This document shows, piece after piece, positions 1 through 11,549 of a stretch of DNA of 43,917 nucleotides. A program made the translations under genes and the position numbers. The stretch is from Streptomyces rishiriensis (GTDB taxonomy: Bacteria; Actinomycetota; Actinomycetes; Streptomycetales; Streptomycetaceae). The notes under the pieces are model-generated. The model saw only the letters and a program-made list of their open reading frames with translations. It had not been told where the DNA came from and made no database searches. Position 1 is the first letter of the stretch. Each line of letters begins with the position of its first letter. Location: NCBI RefSeq assembly GCF_003112535.1, contig NZ_BEWA01000005.1, positions 1-43,917 of the forward strand. The letters are read 5' to 3'.

Positions 1-1664
1 ACCGGCGCGGCGTCGGGGGCGACGGCGAGGGCCGCCAGACGTGTCACGGCCTCCTCATGGGTTCCCGCGACCACAACGCCGCGATGGGGAAAGCGGGTTC
101 GCGTGGTCAGGAGGGACAGGGCCGTGTCGTGCAGCGGGATGCCGGGGTGGGCGCGGAGGTGGTCGGCGAGGGAGACCGCCTGGGCGCGCAGGGCGTCGGG
201 GGTCGTGCCGGACAGGGCCAGCGGGACGACGCCGGCGGGGGCCCTACCTGCCAAAGCGGGGGTGTCGGCGGGTTCTTCGGGCCGGGCCTGTTCCAGGATG
301 ACGTGGGCGTTGGTGCCGCTGATGCCGAAGGACGACACGCCGGCTCGGCGCGGCTCGTCCCGCTCGGGCCACTCCCGCGCCTCCGTCAGCAGCTCGACCG
401 CGCCCGCCGACCAGTCCACCTCAGGCGTCGGAGCGTCCACGTGCAGCGTCTTCGGCAGCACACCGTGCCGCATCGCCTGCACCATCTTGATCACACCCGC
501 CACACCCGCGGCGGCCTGCGTGTGGCCGATGTTGGACTTCAGCGAGCCCAGCCACAGGGGCGAGCCCTCGGGGCGGGAGCGGCCGTAGGTGGTGAGCAGT
601 GCCTGTGCCTCGATCGGGTCGCCGAGGGAGGTGCCGGTGCCGTGCGCCTCCACCACATCGACGTCCGCCGCGGACAGCCGGGCGTTCTCCAGCGCCTGCC
701 GGATGACACGCTGCTGGGAGGGGCCGTTGGGCGCGGTCAGACCGTTGGACGCGCCGTCCTGGTTGACCGCGCTGCCGCGGACGACCGCGAGCACGTCGTG
801 GCCGTTGCGGCGGGCGTCCGACAGCCGCTCCAGCAGCAGGACGCCCACCCCCTCGGCCCACGCGGTGCCGTCCGCCGCGGCGGCGAACGCCTTGCAGCGG
901 CCGTCCGGGGCCAGTCCGCGCTGGCGGGAGAACTCCACGAAGGCGCCCGGGGTGGACATCACGGCCACGCCGCCCGCCAGCGCGAGCGAGCACTCGCCGG
1001 AACGCAGCGCCTGAGCGGCGAGGTGGATCGCCACCAGGGACGACGAGCACGCGGTGTCGACCGTCACCGCGGGGCCCTCGAAGCCGAGGGTGTACGCCAC
1101 CCGTCCGGAAACGACGCTGCCCGCGCCGCCGGTGAGGACGTAACCCTCGATCTCCTCGGATCCGGTGCCCATGCGGGGGGCGTATTCCTGTCCGGCGGCG
1201 CCGGTGAAGACGCCGACGCTCTGGCCCTTGAGCGTGGAGGGATCGATCCCGGCGCGTTCCAGGGTCTCCCAGGAGGTCTCCAGGAGCAGCCGCTGCTGCG
1301 GGTCCATGGCCAGCGCCTCGCGCGGGGAGATCCCGAAGAAGGGGGCGTCGAAACCGGCCACGTCGTCGAGGAAGCCGCCCTCACGGACGTAGGACGTGCC
1401 GGACACGTCCGGGTCGGGGTCGTAGAGGGCGTCGAGGTCCCAGCCGCGGTCGGCGGGGAAGGCGCCGACGACGTCGGCGCCCTCGGACACCAGCCGCCAC
1501 AGCCCGTCGGGGGAGGTCACTCCTCCCGGCAGCCTGCAGCCCATGGCCACGATGGCGATGGGTTCGGTGCGCCGGTTGTGTTCCTCGCGCAGCTTCTCCC
1601 GCGTCTGCTGCAGCTCGGCCGAGACCCGCTTGAGGTAGGTGAGGGCCTTCTCGTCGGTGGTCAT
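1..1664 (-). CDS. Type I polyketide synthase, second PKS gene (docking domain and KS; runs off the left edge)
   Basis: The reading frame from the ATG at 1664 gives about 554 residues before the window ends. Residues 1-33 form a charged, helix-prone N-terminal docking segment ([10 protein letters not shown]...). Residues about 34-460 are a ketosynthase with all catalytic residues visible: the Cys in DTACSSS near residue 206, the His in EAHGTGTS, and the His in KSNIGH. The rest is the start of the KS-AT linker, so the AT and reductive domains lie outside. The start is preceded by GAGGAG about 10 nt upstream. It begins 34 bp after the loading PKS gene stops, on the same strand, so the two should be co-transcribed and this should be extension module 2. 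In an ansatrienin pathway this module would use methylmalonyl-CoA, but the AT needed to test that is not visible. Confidence 0.95.
   Translation of the reverse strand, partial: MTTDEKALTYLKRVSAELQQTREKLREEHNRRTEPIAIVAMGCRLPGGVTSPDGLWRLVSEGADVVGAFPADRGWDLDALYDPDPDVSGTSYVREGGFLDDVAGFDAPFFGISPREALAMDPQQRLLLETSWETLERAGIDPSTLKGQSVGVFTGAAGQEYAPRMGTGSEEIEGYVLTGGAGSVVSGRVAYTLGFEGPAVTVDTACSSSLVAIHLAAQALRSGECSLALAGGVAVMSTPGAFVEFSRQRGLAPDGRCKAFAAAADGTAWAEGVGVLLLERLSDARRNGHDVLAVVRGSAVNQDGASNGLTAPNGPSQQRVIRQALENARLSAADVDVVEAHGTGTSLGDPIEAQALLTTYGRSRPEGSPLWLGSLKSNIGHTQAAAGVAGVIKMVQAMRHGVLPKTLHVDAPTPEVDWSAGAVELLTEAREWPERDEPRRAGVSSFGISGTNAHVILEQARPEEPADTPALAGRAPAGVVPLALSGTTPDALRAQAVSLADHLRAHPGIPLHDTALSLLTTRTRFPHRGVVVAGTHEEAVTRLAALAVAPDAAP
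284..1562 (-). repeat. KS-coding repeat, copy in module 2
   Basis: The KS-coding DNA here is highly similar to that at 6730-8013, with long runs nearly identical at the base level, for example around 470-520 against 6910-6960. It is an imperfect direct repeat of paralogous domains, not a mobile element. Confidence 0.8.
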
Positions 1665-1698
1665 GGAACCTGATCTCCTCTTCCGCGTGCCTGGCGGG

Positions 1699-4600
1699 TC
1701 AGCCGAGCCCGAGCTCGTTGTCGATGAAGGCGTAGACGTCGTCGGCGGTGGCGGATTCGAGGCGCCGGGTCCGGTCTCCGCTCTCGTCGGGGCCGCCCTT
1801 CAGGGCGGCTTCTTCGAGCCTCGATCCGAGGAACCGCAGGCGGGAGTGGATGCCGGAGTGGTCCAGCTCCTGCGCCAGCAGGGCGTCGAGCGCCGCTTCC
1901 AGGGCTTCGAGTCCGGCCGCGACCGGATCGGATTCCTGGTCGAGGGCCTTGAGCAGGTAGTCGGCGAGGGCGGTGGGCGCCGGGTAGTCGAAGACGGCCG
2001 TCGTGGGCAGCCTGACGCCTGCCGCCCTGCCGAGCCGGTTGCGCAGTTCCACCGCTGTCAGCGAGTCGAACCCGGCCTCCTTGAAGGCGCGGTCGGGTAC
2101 GACCAGTGAGGCGTCGGAGTGACCGAGGACGGTCGCGGCTTCCTTGAGGACGAGGTCCAGGACGAGAGCGGCCTTCTCCTGTGCGGGGAGTCCCGCGAGC
2201 CGTTCGGCGAGCGTGCGTCCGTGGGCCGTACCGGTGGCGGCGGCGCGGCGGGGCGCGCGCACGAGTGCGCGCAGCATCGGGGGCAGCCCGCCGGAAGCGG
2301 CCCGGTCGTGCAGCACGCTCAGGTCGAGCCGGATCGGCACGAGGGCCGGTTCCGCCGCGGTCAGGGCGGCGTCGAGGAGGGCCAGGCCCTCCGCGGCCGT
2401 CAGTCCGAGCACGCCGTCGCGTTCGGTGCGCCGCAGGTCGGCCTCGGCGAGGCCGCTGGTCATGCCGCTCGCGTGCGACCACAGGCCCCAGGCGAGCGAC
2501 ACGGCGGGCAGTCCCTCGGCACGGCGGAGGCGGGCGAGTCCGTCGAGGAAGGAGTTGGCTGCCGCGTAGTTGGCCTGTCCGGGGTTGCCGAGGACGCCGG
2601 CGGCCGAGGAGAACAGCACCCAGGCGGCGAGGTCGAGGTCCCGGGTCAGCTCGTGCAGGTTGAGGGCGGCGTCGGCCTTCGGCCGCAGGACGGCGGCCAT
2701 CCGCTGCGGGGTGAGGGCGGCGAGCACGCCGTCGTCGACGACGCCCGCGGTGTGCACGACGGCCGTCAGGGGCGCGGTCGCCGGGACGGAGTCCAGCAGC
2801 AGGGCCAGGGCGTCGCGGTCGGCGGCGTCGCAGGCCTCGACACGAACGGTCGCCCCCAGGGCGGTGAGTTCGGCGGCGAGTTCCCGCGCGCCGGGCGCGT
2901 CCGGGCCGCGCCTGCTGGTGAGCAGCAGGTTGCGGGCGCCGTGTTCGGTGACGAGGTGGAGGGCGACGAGCGCGCCGAGGGAGCCGGTGCCGCCGGTGAC
3001 GAGGACGGTGCCGTCGGGGTCGGGCCGGCGGGGCAGGGTCAGGACGGCCTTGCCGGTGTGGCGGGCCCGGCTGAGGTGCCGGAAGGCGTCCGGGGCGTGC
3101 CGTACGTCCCATGCCGTCAGCGGCAGGGGGGTGAGGGCGCCGCGCTCGAAGAGGCCGACGAGTTCGTCCAGCAGGTCCCGGACCCGGTCGTCGTCCGCCT
3201 CCGCGAGGTCGTAGGCGCGGTACTCGACCCCGGGGTGGCGTTCGGCGACCTCGGTGGCGTCACGGATGTCGGTCTTGCCCATCTCCAGGAAGCGGCCGCC
3301 CCTCGGCAGCAGGCGCAGGGAGGCGTCGACGAACTCACCGGCCAGCGCGTCGAGGACGACGTCGACGCCGCGGCCGTCGGTGGCGTCGAGGAAGTGCTGC
3401 TCGAAGTCGGTGGTGCGGGAGTTGGCGAGGTGCGCGTCGTCGAGTCCGCGGGCGCGCAGGGCGTCCCACTTGCCGGGGCTGGCGGTGCCGTAGACCTCGG
3501 CGCCCAGGTGACGGGCGACCTGGACGGCGGCCATGCCCACGCCGCCGGCCGCGGCGTGGACCAGGACGCTCTCGCCGGGCCGGACGCCGGCCAGGTCGCG
3601 CAGGCCGTAGAGGGCGGTGAGGAACGCGATGGGCGTGGCGGCGGCCTGTGCCAAGGTCCATCCCGCGGGGACGCGGACGAGCCTGCGGTGGTCGGTCACG
3701 GCTTCGGGGCCGAACGCTCCGCCGGGGAACAGGCCCATGACCCGGTCGCCGGGCGACAGGCCGGTCACGCCGGCGCCGGTCTCCAGGACGATGCCCGCGC
3801 CCTCGCCGCCGATCGCGGCCTGCCCGGGGTACATGTCCAGAGCGATCATGACGTCGCGGAAGTTCATGCCGGCGGCGCGGACGGCCACGCGGACCTGGCC
3901 GGGGGCGGGCGGGCCGGATGCGGCGTTCGGCACGAGGGCCAGGTTGTCCAGGGTGCCGGGCCCGGTGGTGTCCAGGCGCCAGGTGCGGGCGCCGGCGGGG
4001 ACCGTCAGGCCGACCGGGGCGGCGCGGACGAGGCGGGGCACGGTCACCTCGCCGTCACGTATCGCGAACTGGGACTCCTGCAGGGCCGCGGCCGCCGCCG
4101 GGAGTCCGGCGAGCGCGTCGCGGGAGGCGTCGTGTCCGTCGAGGTCGGCCAGGACGAAGCGGTCGGGGTGCTCGGCCTGGGCGGAGCGCACCAGGCCCCA
4201 GACCGCGGCGGCTGCCGGGTCGGTGACGCTCTCGCCGTCCTGGACGGCGACGGCGCCCCGGGTGACCACCAGCAGCCGTGACGTGTCGTCGCCGGGCGCG
4301 GCCAGAAAGGCCTGGAGCTCTTGCAGCACGCGGTGGGCGAGCGCGTGGACGTCCTCGGCCGAGGCGCCGTCGCCGGTGGCGTCGAGGGCGCGGACGCCGA
4401 GGGGACCGTCCGCGCGGGGCGTGACCGGCAGCGACGTCCACGTCGTGCGGAACAGCGATTCGTGTCCGGCTTCGGGGGCCGGGCGCAGGTGTGCGGCTGC
4501 CACGGGGCGCAGGACGAGGGAGTCGACGTCGACGACGGGGGATCCGGTGGCGTCGGTGACGCGCAGGGACACCCCGTTCTCTCCGGCGGGGGACAGCCGG

Positions 4601-7600
4601 ACCCGCAGGGCCTTGGCGCCCGAGGCGTGCAGGCGTACGCCGTTCCACGCGAAGGGCAGCAGCCGCCGTCCGTCGCCGGGCTCGGCGACGCCGCCGAAGG
4701 CGCTGGGGTGCAGGGCGGCGTCGAAGAGGGCCGGGTGCAGGCCGAACAGGTCGGCGTCGTCGTGGTGCTCGTCGTCGAGGGCGACGTCGGCGTAGACCTC
4801 CTCTCCGTCGGTCCACACCGCGCGCAGTCCCTGGAAGGCGGGGCCGTACTCGTAGCCGGCCTCGGCGCGCCGCCGGTAGAAGTCCGTGACGGGCACGGCC
4901 GTGGCGTTCGCCGGAGGCCACGGGGCGGTGTCGGGGCCCGGAGCGTCGTCGGGGTGCGTGCGTGTCAGGGCGCCGCTCGCGTGGCGGGTCCAGGCGCCTT
5001 CGTCACCGTCGGGGCGGGAGTGGACGGCGACGGGGCGGTCGCCGGTCTCGTCCGGGGCGCCGACGTGCACGCGGATGCGCACCGCACCCTCGGCGGGCAG
5101 CAGCAGGGGCGCGGCCAGGACGAGTTCGCGGACGGCGCCGTGCCCGAGCTCGTCGCCGGCCCGGACGGCCATCTCGACCAGCGCCGTGCCGGGCAGCAAG
5201 GCCGTGCCGTCGACCGCGTGGTCGGCGAGCCAGGGCCGGTCGGCCGAGGACAGGCGTCCGGTGAAGGTGACGGCGTCGGCCTCGGGCAGTTCCACCGCCG
5301 CGGTCAGCAGCGGGTGGCCGGTCGTGGTGATGCCCGCGGCTCCGAGGTCGCCGGCGCCGGGGTCGGCGTCGAGCCAGTAGCGCCGGTGCTGGAAGGCGTA
5401 CGTCGGTACGACGGCGGCGCGGGCGCCGCTGCCGGCGAACAGGGAGGGCCAGTCGACGCGGGCGCCCCTGGTGTGGGCGCGGGCGACGGCCGCGAGCAGC
5501 GTCGCGGGTTCCGGCCGTCCGTCGCGCAGTGCGGCCACGCAGTCGACGGTCTCGGTAAGGCAGTCCTGCGCCATGGCGGTGAGCACTCCGCCGGGCCCGA
5601 GTTCGAGCACGGTGGTGACGCCCTGTTCGCGCAGGGTGCGCAGGCCGTCGGCGAAGCGGACCGTGCCGCGGACGTGGCGTACCCAGTACTCGGGGGTGCA
5701 CAGCTGTGCGGGGTCGGCGAGGGTGCCGGTCAGGTTGGAGACGACGGGCAGGGCGGGGGTGTGGAAGCTCAGTGCGGCGGCGGCCTCGTGAAAGGCGTCG
5801 AGCATGGGTTCCATGCGCGGCGAGTGGAAGGCGTGCGAGACGCGCAGCCGTTTCGTCTTGCGGCCGCGGGCCGCGAGCACGGCGGCCACGGCTTCGACGG
5901 CGGGCGCGTCGCCGGAGAGGACGACGGCCTCGGGGCCGTTGAGCGCGGCGACGGCGACTCCGTCGGTGAGCTCGGCGACGGCCTCGTCCTCGGTGGCCTG
6001 TACGGCGATCATGGCGCCGCCCTCGGGCAGCCGCTGCATCATCGCGCCGCGAGCGGCGACCAGGGCGGCGGCGTCCTCCAGGGACCACACACCGGCCACG
6101 TGGGCGGCGGCGAGTTCGCCGATGGAGTGCCCGGCGACCAGGTCGGGGCGCAGGCCCCAGGACTCGACCAGCCGGTAGAGGGCCACTCCCACGGCGAACA
6201 GGGCTGCCTGGGTGTAGGCGGTCCGGTCGAGCAGGTCGGCGTCGGGAGTGCCGGGCTCGGCGAGGACGACGTCCCGCAGCGGGCGGTCGAGCCGGCGGTC
6301 CAGGGCGGTGCAGACCTCGTCGAAGGCGCGGGCGTACACCGGGAACGACGCGTACAGTTCGCGGCCCGTTCCGGGGCGTTGCGCGCCCTGGCCGGAGAAG
6401 ACGACGGCGAGCTTGCCGTCGGTGGCGGCGCCGGTCGTGCCGTCGCCGGCGGCGAGGGCCGCCAGGGCGTCGCGGGCCTCCTCCGCGGAGCCTGCGACCA
6501 CGGTCGCGCGGTGCTCGAAGGCGGAGCGGCCGCTGAGTGTGAGGGCGACGTCGGCCAGGGCGGGCGCCGGCCGTGCGTCGAGAAGGGCGGCGACGCGTGC
6601 GGCCTGTGCGCGCAGGGCCTGGGGGGACTTGGCGGACAGGACGAGCGGGACGAGCCCGTCGGGCAGCGCGCGCTCCGCCGTGTCCGCCGTGTCCGGTCCG
6701 TCGGCGGGAGCGGCGGCGGGGTCCTCGGCGGGCTGTTCGAGGACGACGTGGGCGTTGGTGCCGCTGATGCCGAAGGAGGACACGCCCGCGCGGCGCGGGC
6801 GGCCGGTCTCGGGCCAGGGCCTGGGCTCGGTGAGCAGTTCGACGGCGCCGCGGGTCCAGTCCACCTCGGGCGTCGGGGCGTCGACGTGGAGCGTGCGGGG
6901 CAGCACGCCGTGCCGCATCGCCTGCACCATCTTGATCACGCCTGCGGCACCGGCGGCGGCCTGTGCGTGGCCGATGTTGGACTTGAGGGAGCCGAGCCAC
7001 AGCGGGTGGCCGTCGCCAGGCCGTTCCTGGCCGTAGGTGGCGAGCAGGGCCTGTGCCTCGATCGGGTCGCCGAGGGAGGTGCCGGTGCCGTGCGCCTCCA
7101 CGGCGTCGACGTCGGCGGGGGTGAGGTCGGCGTTGGCGAGGGCCTGGCGGATGACGCGCTGCTGGGAGGGGCCGTTGGGCGCGGTGAGGCCGTTGGAGGC
7201 GCCGTCCTGGTTGACGGCGGAGCCGCGGACGACGGCGAGGACCTCGTGGCCGTTGCGGCGGGCGTCCGACAGCCGCTCCAGCAGCAGCAGAGCCACGCCC
7301 TCGGACCAGCTGGTGCCGTCCGCCGCGGCGGCGAAGGCCTTGCAGCGTCCGTCGGGAGCCAGTCCACGCTGCCGTGAGAACTCCACGAAGCTGCCCGGGG
7401 TCGCCATCACCGCGACACCGCCCGCCAGCGCCAGGGAGCACTCCCCCGCACGCAGCGCCTGGGCGGCGAGATGCAGGGCGACCAGCGAGGACGAGCACGC
7501 CGTGTCCACGGTCACGGCGGGGCCCTCGAAGCCGAAGGTGTACGACACGCGGCCGGAGACGACGCTGCCCGCGCCGCCGACGCCGAGGTAGCCCTCGATC

Positions 7601-10600
7601 TCCTTCGCGGGCCGCACCGCGCGGGTGGTGTAGTCGTGGTACATGACCCCGGCGAAGACGCCGACGTCCGCGCCGCGCAGGGCCGTCACGTCCAGGCCCG
7701 CGCGTTCGAAGACCTCCCAGGAGGTCTCCAGGAGGAGCCGCTGCTGGGGGTCCATCGCCACCGCCTCGCGCGGGGAGATCCCGAAGAACTCGGCGTCGAA
7801 GCCGGCCACGTCGTCGAGGAAGCCGCCCTCCGTGACGTACGACTTTCCGGCGGCGTCGGGGTCGGGGTCGTACAGCTCGTCCAGGTTCCAGCCCCGGTCG
7901 GAGGGGAACGGGGAGCGGCCGTCGGCGCCGTCGGCGACCAGACGCCACAGGTCCTCGGGTGAGGTGACGCCGCCCGGCAGCCGGCAGCCCATCGAGACGA
8001 TGGCGATCGGCTCGTCGGAGAGCGCGGCGGGGGCGGGCAGGGCCGGGGCCTCGGCGGACCCGCCGTCGACCTCGTCCAGCAGCCGGTGCGCCAGGGCTTC
8101 GGGGGTGGGGTGGTCGAAGGCACTGGTGGCGGGGAGCCGCAGTCCGGTGGCGGCGCTGAGCCGGTCGCGCAGGGCCACGACCATGACGGAGGTGAACCCC
8201 AGCTCCTTGAAGGCCCGGTCGGCCGGGACGTCCTCGGCGCCGGCGCGTCCCAGGACCGCGGCGGCCTCGGTGCGCACCAGCCGCAGCAGGACGTCCTGCC
8301 GCTCCTCGGCGGGCAGGCCGTCCAGCCGGCCGCGCAGCTCCGAGGTCTCGGCGCGCGCCGTGTGAGCCGTGGTGTCGATCAGTCCGCGCAGCGGTGCGGG
8401 GACCGGGCCGGTGAGCAGGGCGGCGTTGTCGAGGCGCATCGCGATGAACGCGGCCTCGCCGGCGGCGTGCGCGGCGTCGAACATCACCAGGGCTTGCTGT
8501 TCGGTGAGTTCGCCCGCCGCGAAGGGTACGGCGCCCTCGACCGCGCCGTCCCTCCAGGGCCCCCAGGCCAGGGACAACGCGGGCAGGCCGTGGGCGCGCC
8601 GGTGCTGGGCCAGCGCCTCCAGCGCGGCGCTCTCGGCGGCGATGTCACCGGCGCCGGGGGCGCCCAGAACTCCCAGGGGGGAGGAGCACAGGACGAAGGC
8701 GGTCAGGTCGCGCCCGGCGGTCAGGTCGTGCAGGGCGTGCGCCGCGGCGGACACGGCGCCGGTTCCGGTGATCTCCTCCGCGTGCACCACGGCCGTCAGC
8801 GGCGGCCGGCCGGGGTCCGCGAGCAGCTCGGCGAGCGCGGCGCGGTCGCCCGCGTCGCACGCGACAGCGGTGGCGCGGGCGCCGGCAGCGGCGAGTTCGG
8901 CGCAGAGCGTCTGCACGCTCTCGTCGCCGTGTCCGGGGGTGAAACCCAGCAGCAGGTGGCGGGCGTCGTGCGCGGTCACGAGGTGGCGGGCGAGCGCGGC
9001 TCCCTGGGCGGTGGCGGCACCGGTGACCAGGACCGTCCCCTCGGGGTCGAGCAGCGGGGGCGGCGGCTCCTCGCGGTCCATGGAGACGCGGGCGAAGCGC
9101 GGCAGCAGGGCGACCCCGGAGCGGATGGCGAACTGCGGTTCGCCGGCGTTCACGGCGGCGGCCAGGGATCGCGCGCCGTCCTCGTCGAGGCCGTCGCTGT
9201 CGAGGTCGGCGAGCACGAACCTGCCCGGGTGCTCGGTCTGCAGCGCGCGGACAAGGCCCCACAGCGGGGTGTGCGCGGGGTCCCGTACGTCCTCGCCGTC
9301 GCCGACGGCCACGGCGCGCCGGGTGAGGACCACGAGCGTGAGGTTCTCGCCCCGGTCGTCGGCCGTCCAGTCCTGCAGGGACGCGACGAACTCCTCGATG
9401 CCCGCCCCGGCGTCGTGGGCGGTCCGGTCCGCGAGAAGGACGCCGGCGCCGCCCCGGGCGGCCGTGCGGGCGGCGGCCGGGTCGGCGTGGACCTCGCACG
9501 GTACGCCGGCGTCCCGCAGGGCGGCGGCCAGGCCGAGCGGGTCGGGGCCCGCCAGCGCCCAGTCGCCCGGCTCGCCCGGGGCTGCGCCCAGGGAAAGCGG
9601 GGAGCTGGGTATCCAGTCGACGCGGAACAGCGAGTCGTACAGGCCGCTGCTGGTGGCGCGCAACCGGGCGGGGGTCTCCAGCAGCCGATGCCGCACGATC
9701 TTGCCCGAGGCGGTGCGCGGGATCGTCTCGATCTCGTACAGCTCCTCGGGCACCTTGAAGTAGGAGAGGCGTTCGCGGCACTCGGCGAACAGCCGTTCCG
9801 TGTCCGGTCCCTGAGAGCCGGGGACGATGAACGCGACCGGCACCTCGCCCAGCACGTCGTGCGGCTTGCCGACCACCGCGACGTCGGCGACGCCGGGGAC
9901 GGTGCGCAGGACCTCCTCCACCTCTCCCGGGTGGATGTTCTCCCCGGCGCGGATGATCAGTTCCTTCCGGCGGCCGGTGATGGTGAAGTAGCCGGCCTCG
10001 TCACGGCGGGCCAGGTCTCCGGTGCGGTACCAGCCGTCGTGGAAGGCGGCCGCGGTGGCTTCGGGCTGGTTGTGGTAGCCGGCCATGACACTCGGCCCGC
10101 GCACCCACACCTCGCCCTCCTGGCCGTCGGCGACGTCCTCGCCGGTCCGCGTGTCCACCAGGCGTACTCCCAGACCCACCACGGGCAGGCCGCAGGAGCC
10201 CTCCGCGCGGGCGCCCGAGGGCCAGTTGACGGTGATGGAGCCGCAGGTCTCGGTGGAGCCGTAGGCGTCGATGAGGGGGACGCCGAAGACGCGCTCGAAC
10301 GACCGGCGCAGCGATGCCGTGGTGACCGCGCCGCCCACCAGGGCCACGCGCAGCCGTGGAGCGGTGAAGCCGCGGTCGCGGGCCGCGTCGAGCAGATAGT
10401 GCAGCAGGGTGGGCACGCCGGCCAGGAAGGTGGCGCGCTCCTCGTCGAGCGCTGTCAGCACGTCCTCCGCCGACAGACCGTCGACGATGCGGGCGCTGGC
10501 GCCCACGGCCACCACGGAGAGCACACAGGCGATGTGCGAGAGGCTGTGGAAGAGGGGCAGCGGCCAGACGACGCGGTCCTCGGGGCCGAGTCCGGGCACC

Positions 10601-11199
10601 GGCACATAGCAGGCGGCCACCGACCACAGGCAGTTGCGCTGGGTGGAGAGGACGCCCTTGGGCCTGCCGGTGGTGCCCGAGGTGTAGAGCATCCAGGCCA
10701 GATCGTCGAGCCCGAGGTCGTCACGAGCCGGTGTGGCGGGCTCCCGGACCGCGAACGCTTCGTAGGGCAGGAAGCCCGACGGCGCCGGGCCGTCGCCGAC
10801 CAGGACGACCGTCAGGTGCGGACGGTCCGGAAGCAGGCGCCGCAGCTGTTCCACGTGCGGGTGGTCGGTGATGACGATCCGGGCGCCGCTGTCGTCGAGG
10901 ACGTGGGCGAGTTCCGCGTCGCTGCTCTGCGGGTTGACGGGGACGCCGATGGCGCTGGCCCGGGTGATGGCGTAGTAACTCTCGACGATCTCGACGCGGT
11001 TGCCCAGGCAGATGGCGGCACGGTCGCCCGGTTGCAGCCGCAACTCCGCCAGATGTCCGGCCAGTCGCCGGGTCCGCGCCTCCAGGTCGGTGTAGCTGAC
11101 GCTCCGTCGGGCGTCCCGGTAGGCGATCTTGGCGCCGAATTGCCGGGCCTGGTCGACCAGCAGCTCGGGCAGCGGCCGGATCAGCTCCGTGCGCAACAT
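1699..11199 (-). CDS. Type I polyketide synthase: AHBA loading module (A-pseudoKR-ACP) plus module 1 (KS-AT-DH-ER-KR-ACP), 3166 aa
   Basis: Loads and first extends the aromatic starter. Domains in order: adenylation/AMP ligase 1-507 ([11 protein letters not shown] at 172-182, PRTASGK near 494-500); degenerate KR-like region about 510-905; loading ACP about 955-1045 (Ser1004 in GFTSV); KS 1063-1490 (Cys1235, His1370, His1411); AT about 1596-1900 (Ser1692 in GHSIGE; HAFH 1789-1792, a malonyl-type motif); DH about 1960-2235 (His1994, Asp2160); ER about 2405-2720; KR about 2726-2910 (GGTGSLG, Ser2865, Tyr2878, Asn2882); ACP about 3010-3090 (Ser3046); C-terminal docking about 3090-3166. The order is that of RifA-type starter PKSs that activate AHBA directly. 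A complete reducing loop in module 1 predicts a benzylic CH2, as in ansatrienins. ATG start with GGAGGG 10 nt upstream. It diverges from the aminoDHQ synthase gene. Confidence 0.97.
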   Translation of the reverse strand: MLRTELIRPLPELLVDQARQFGAKIAYRDARRSVSYTDLEARTRRLAGHLAELRLQPGDRAAICLGNRVEIVESYYAITRASAIGVPVNPQSSDAELAHVLDDSGARIVITDHPHVEQLRRLLPDRPHLTVVLVGDGPAPSGFLPYEAFAVREPATPARDDLGLDDLAWMLYTSGTTGRPKGVLSTQRNCLWSVAACYVPVPGLGPEDRVVWPLPLFHSLSHIACVLSVVAVGASARIVDGLSAEDVLTALDEERATFLAGVPTLLHYLLDAARDRGFTAPRLRVALVGGAVTTASLRRSFERVFGVPLIDAYGSTETCGSITVNWPSGARAEGSCGLPVVGLGVRLVDTRTGEDVADGQEGEVWVRGPSVMAGYHNQPEATAAAFHDGWYRTGDLARRDEAGYFTITGRRKELIIRAGENIHPGEVEEVLRTVPGVADVAVVGKPHDVLGEVPVAFIVPGSQGPDTERLFAECRERLSYFKVPEELYEIETIPRTASGKIVRHRLLETPARLRATSSGLYDSLFRVDWIPSSPLSLGAAPGEPGDWALAGPDPLGLAAALRDAGVPCEVHADPAAARTAARGGAGVLLADRTAHDAGAGIEEFVASLQDWTADDRGENLTLVVLTRRAVAVGDGEDVRDPAHTPLWGLVRALQTEHPGRFVLADLDSDGLDEDGARSLAAAVNAGEPQFAIRSGVALLPRFARVSMDREEPPPPLLDPEGTVLVTGAATAQGAALARHLVTAHDARHLLLGFTPGHGDESVQTLCAELAAAGARATAVACDAGDRAALAELLADPGRPPLTAVVHAEEITGTGAVSAAAHALHDLTAGRDLTAFVLCSSPLGVLGAPGAGDIAAESAALEALAQHRRAHGLPALSLAWGPWRDGAVEGAVPFAAGELTEQQALVMFDAAHAAGEAAFIAMRLDNAALLTGPVPAPLRGLIDTTAHTARAETSELRGRLDGLPAEERQDVLLRLVRTEAAAVLGRAGAEDVPADRAFKELGFTSVMVVALRDRLSAATGLRLPATSAFDHPTPEALAHRLLDEVDGGSAEAPALPAPAALSDEPIAIVSMGCRLPGGVTSPEDLWRLVADGADGRSPFPSDRGWNLDELYDPDPDAAGKSYVTEGGFLDDVAGFDAEFFGISPREAVAMDPQQRLLLETSWEVFERAGLDVTALRGADVGVFAGVMYHDYTTRAVRPAKEIEGYLGVGGAGSVVSGRVSYTFGFEGPAVTVDTACSSSLVALHLAAQALRAGECSLALAGGVAVMATPGSFVEFSRQRGLAPDGRCKAFAAAADGTSWSEGVALLLLERLSDARRNGHEVLAVVRGSAVNQDGASNGLTAPNGPSQQRVIRQALANADLTPADVDAVEAHGTGTSLGDPIEAQALLATYGQERPGDGHPLWLGSLKSNIGHAQAAAGAAGVIKMVQAMRHGVLPRTLHVDAPTPEVDWTRGAVELLTEPRPWPETGRPRRAGVSSFGISGTNAHVVLEQPAEDPAAAPADGPDTADTAERALPDGLVPLVLSAKSPQALRAQAARVAALLDARPAPALADVALTLSGRSAFEHRATVVAGSAEEARDALAALAAGDGTTGAATDGKLAVVFSGQGAQRPGTGRELYASFPVYARAFDEVCTALDRRLDRPLRDVVLAEPGTPDADLLDRTAYTQAALFAVGVALYRLVESWGLRPDLVAGHSIGELAAAHVAGVWSLEDAAALVAARGAMMQRLPEGGAMIAVQATEDEAVAELTDGVAVAALNGPEAVVLSGDAPAVEAVAAVLAARGRKTKRLRVSHAFHSPRMEPMLDAFHEAAAALSFHTPALPVVSNLTGTLADPAQLCTPEYWVRHVRGTVRFADGLRTLREQGVTTVLELGPGGVLTAMAQDCLTETVDCVAALRDGRPEPATLLAAVARAHTRGARVDWPSLFAGSGARAAVVPTYAFQHRRYWLDADPGAGDLGAAGITTTGHPLLTAAVELPEADAVTFTGRLSSADRPWLADHAVDGTALLPGTALVEMAVRAGDELGHGAVRELVLAAPLLLPAEGAVRIRVHVGAPDETGDRPVAVHSRPDGDEGAWTRHASGALTRTHPDDAPGPDTAPWPPANATAVPVTDFYRRRAEAGYEYGPAFQGLRAVWTDGEEVYADVALDDEHHDDADLFGLHPALFDAALHPSAFGGVAEPGDGRRLLPFAWNGVRLHASGAKALRVRLSPAGENGVSLRVTDATGSPVVDVDSLVLRPVAAAHLRPAPEAGHESLFRTTWTSLPVTPRADGPLGVRALDATGDGASAEDVHALAHRVLQELQAFLAAPGDDTSRLLVVTRGAVAVQDGESVTDPAAAAVWGLVRSAQAEHPDRFVLADLDGHDASRDALAGLPAAAAALQESQFAIRDGEVTVPRLVRAAPVGLTVPAGARTWRLDTTGPGTLDNLALVPNAASGPPAPGQVRVAVRAAGMNFRDVMIALDMYPGQAAIGGEGAGIVLETGAGVTGLSPGDRVMGLFPGGAFGPEAVTDHRRLVRVPAGWTLAQAAATPIAFLTALYGLRDLAGVRPGESVLVHAAAGGVGMAAVQVARHLGAEVYGTASPGKWDALRARGLDDAHLANSRTTDFEQHFLDATDGRGVDVVLDALAGEFVDASLRLLPRGGRFLEMGKTDIRDATEVAERHPGVEYRAYDLAEADDDRVRDLLDELVGLFERGALTPLPLTAWDVRHAPDAFRHLSRARHTGKAVLTLPRRPDPDGTVLVTGGTGSLGALVALHLVTEHGARNLLLTSRRGPDAPGARELAAELTALGATVRVEACDAADRDALALLLDSVPATAPLTAVVHTAGVVDDGVLAALTPQRMAAVLRPKADAALNLHELTRDLDLAAWVLFSSAAGVLGNPGQANYAAANSFLDGLARLRRAEGLPAVSLAWGLWSHASGMTSGLAEADLRRTERDGVLGLTAAEGLALLDAALTAAEPALVPIRLDLSVLHDRAASGGLPPMLRALVRAPRRAAATGTAHGRTLAERLAGLPAQEKAALVLDLVLKEAATVLGHSDASLVVPDRAFKEAGFDSLTAVELRNRLGRAAGVRLPTTAVFDYPAPTALADYLLKALDQESDPVAAGLEALEAALDALLAQELDHSGIHSRLRFLGSRLEEAALKGGPDESGDRTRRLESATADDVYAFIDNELGLG
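6730..8013 (-). repeat. KS-coding repeat, copy in module 1
   Basis: Partner of the KS repeat at 284-1562, about 6.4 kb apart in the same orientation. The same translated blocks recur ([20 protein letters not shown] and others). Confidence 0.8.
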
Positions 11200-11549
11200 G
11201 TGTCGTCATCCCTCCGGGGCGAGAGCAGACGGGCAGTCCGCAAGGGCAGATGGTTCGCCCTACCCGGCCCAGTGTTGTCATCCGAGGCTCGCCCGCACCC
11301 CCTCATCACCCCCCTAGACGTCCCTAAGTCGAAGAGTGACCAGAAAGAATCAGCAGGGGTTTGGAGCGGCGCAACGACGGCATTAGGCTCCGACGCCGTG
11401 CCGACAGTCATCGCGCTATCGGCTGTCGGCCCGAAATGCGGACGTGATGAGCGGCCATCGCATATCCGCCGGTTCCCTGGGAGCGGGATTTCATTTCCCG
11501 GCAACCTTCCCGCGACGGCGGCACGTTAGGGAAAGGGACACACACGGAC
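11200..11549. promoter_or_regulatory. Divergent intergenic region between PKS and aminoDHQ synthase genes
   Basis: This 350 bp stretch holds no credible gene and must carry promoters for the leftward PKS operon and the rightward aminoDHQ synthase gene. A sigma70-like promoter for the plus strand is listed separately. On the minus strand no good -35/-10 pair is seen, which fits activator dependence. A notable block lies at about 11310-11330, reading on the minus strand as TTAGGGACGTCTAGGGGGG. Related G-rich TAGGG and GACGTC elements recur in other intergenic regions of the cluster, so it is a candidate binding site for the LuxR-type regulator. That assignment is inference. Confidence 0.6.
11361..11389 (+). 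promoter_or_regulatory. Candidate promoter for aminoDHQ synthase gene
   Basis: TTGGAG (11361-11366), a 17-nt spacer, then TAGGCT (11384-11389). The -10 fits the Streptomyces TAGNNT form. It lies about 160 nt before the ATG. Predicted by eye only. Confidence 0.45.

Noticed and set aside
4321..7377. Open frame of 1018 codons on the plus strand opposite module 1
   Set aside because: Antisense shadow of DH, AT and KS coding sequence, with no recognisable protein.
8086..11529. Open frame of 1147 codons on the plus strand over the loading PKS
   Set aside because: It is antisense to a certain PKS, is rich in Gly/Arg/Val without any domain, and reflects the absence of stops opposite GC-rich codons.
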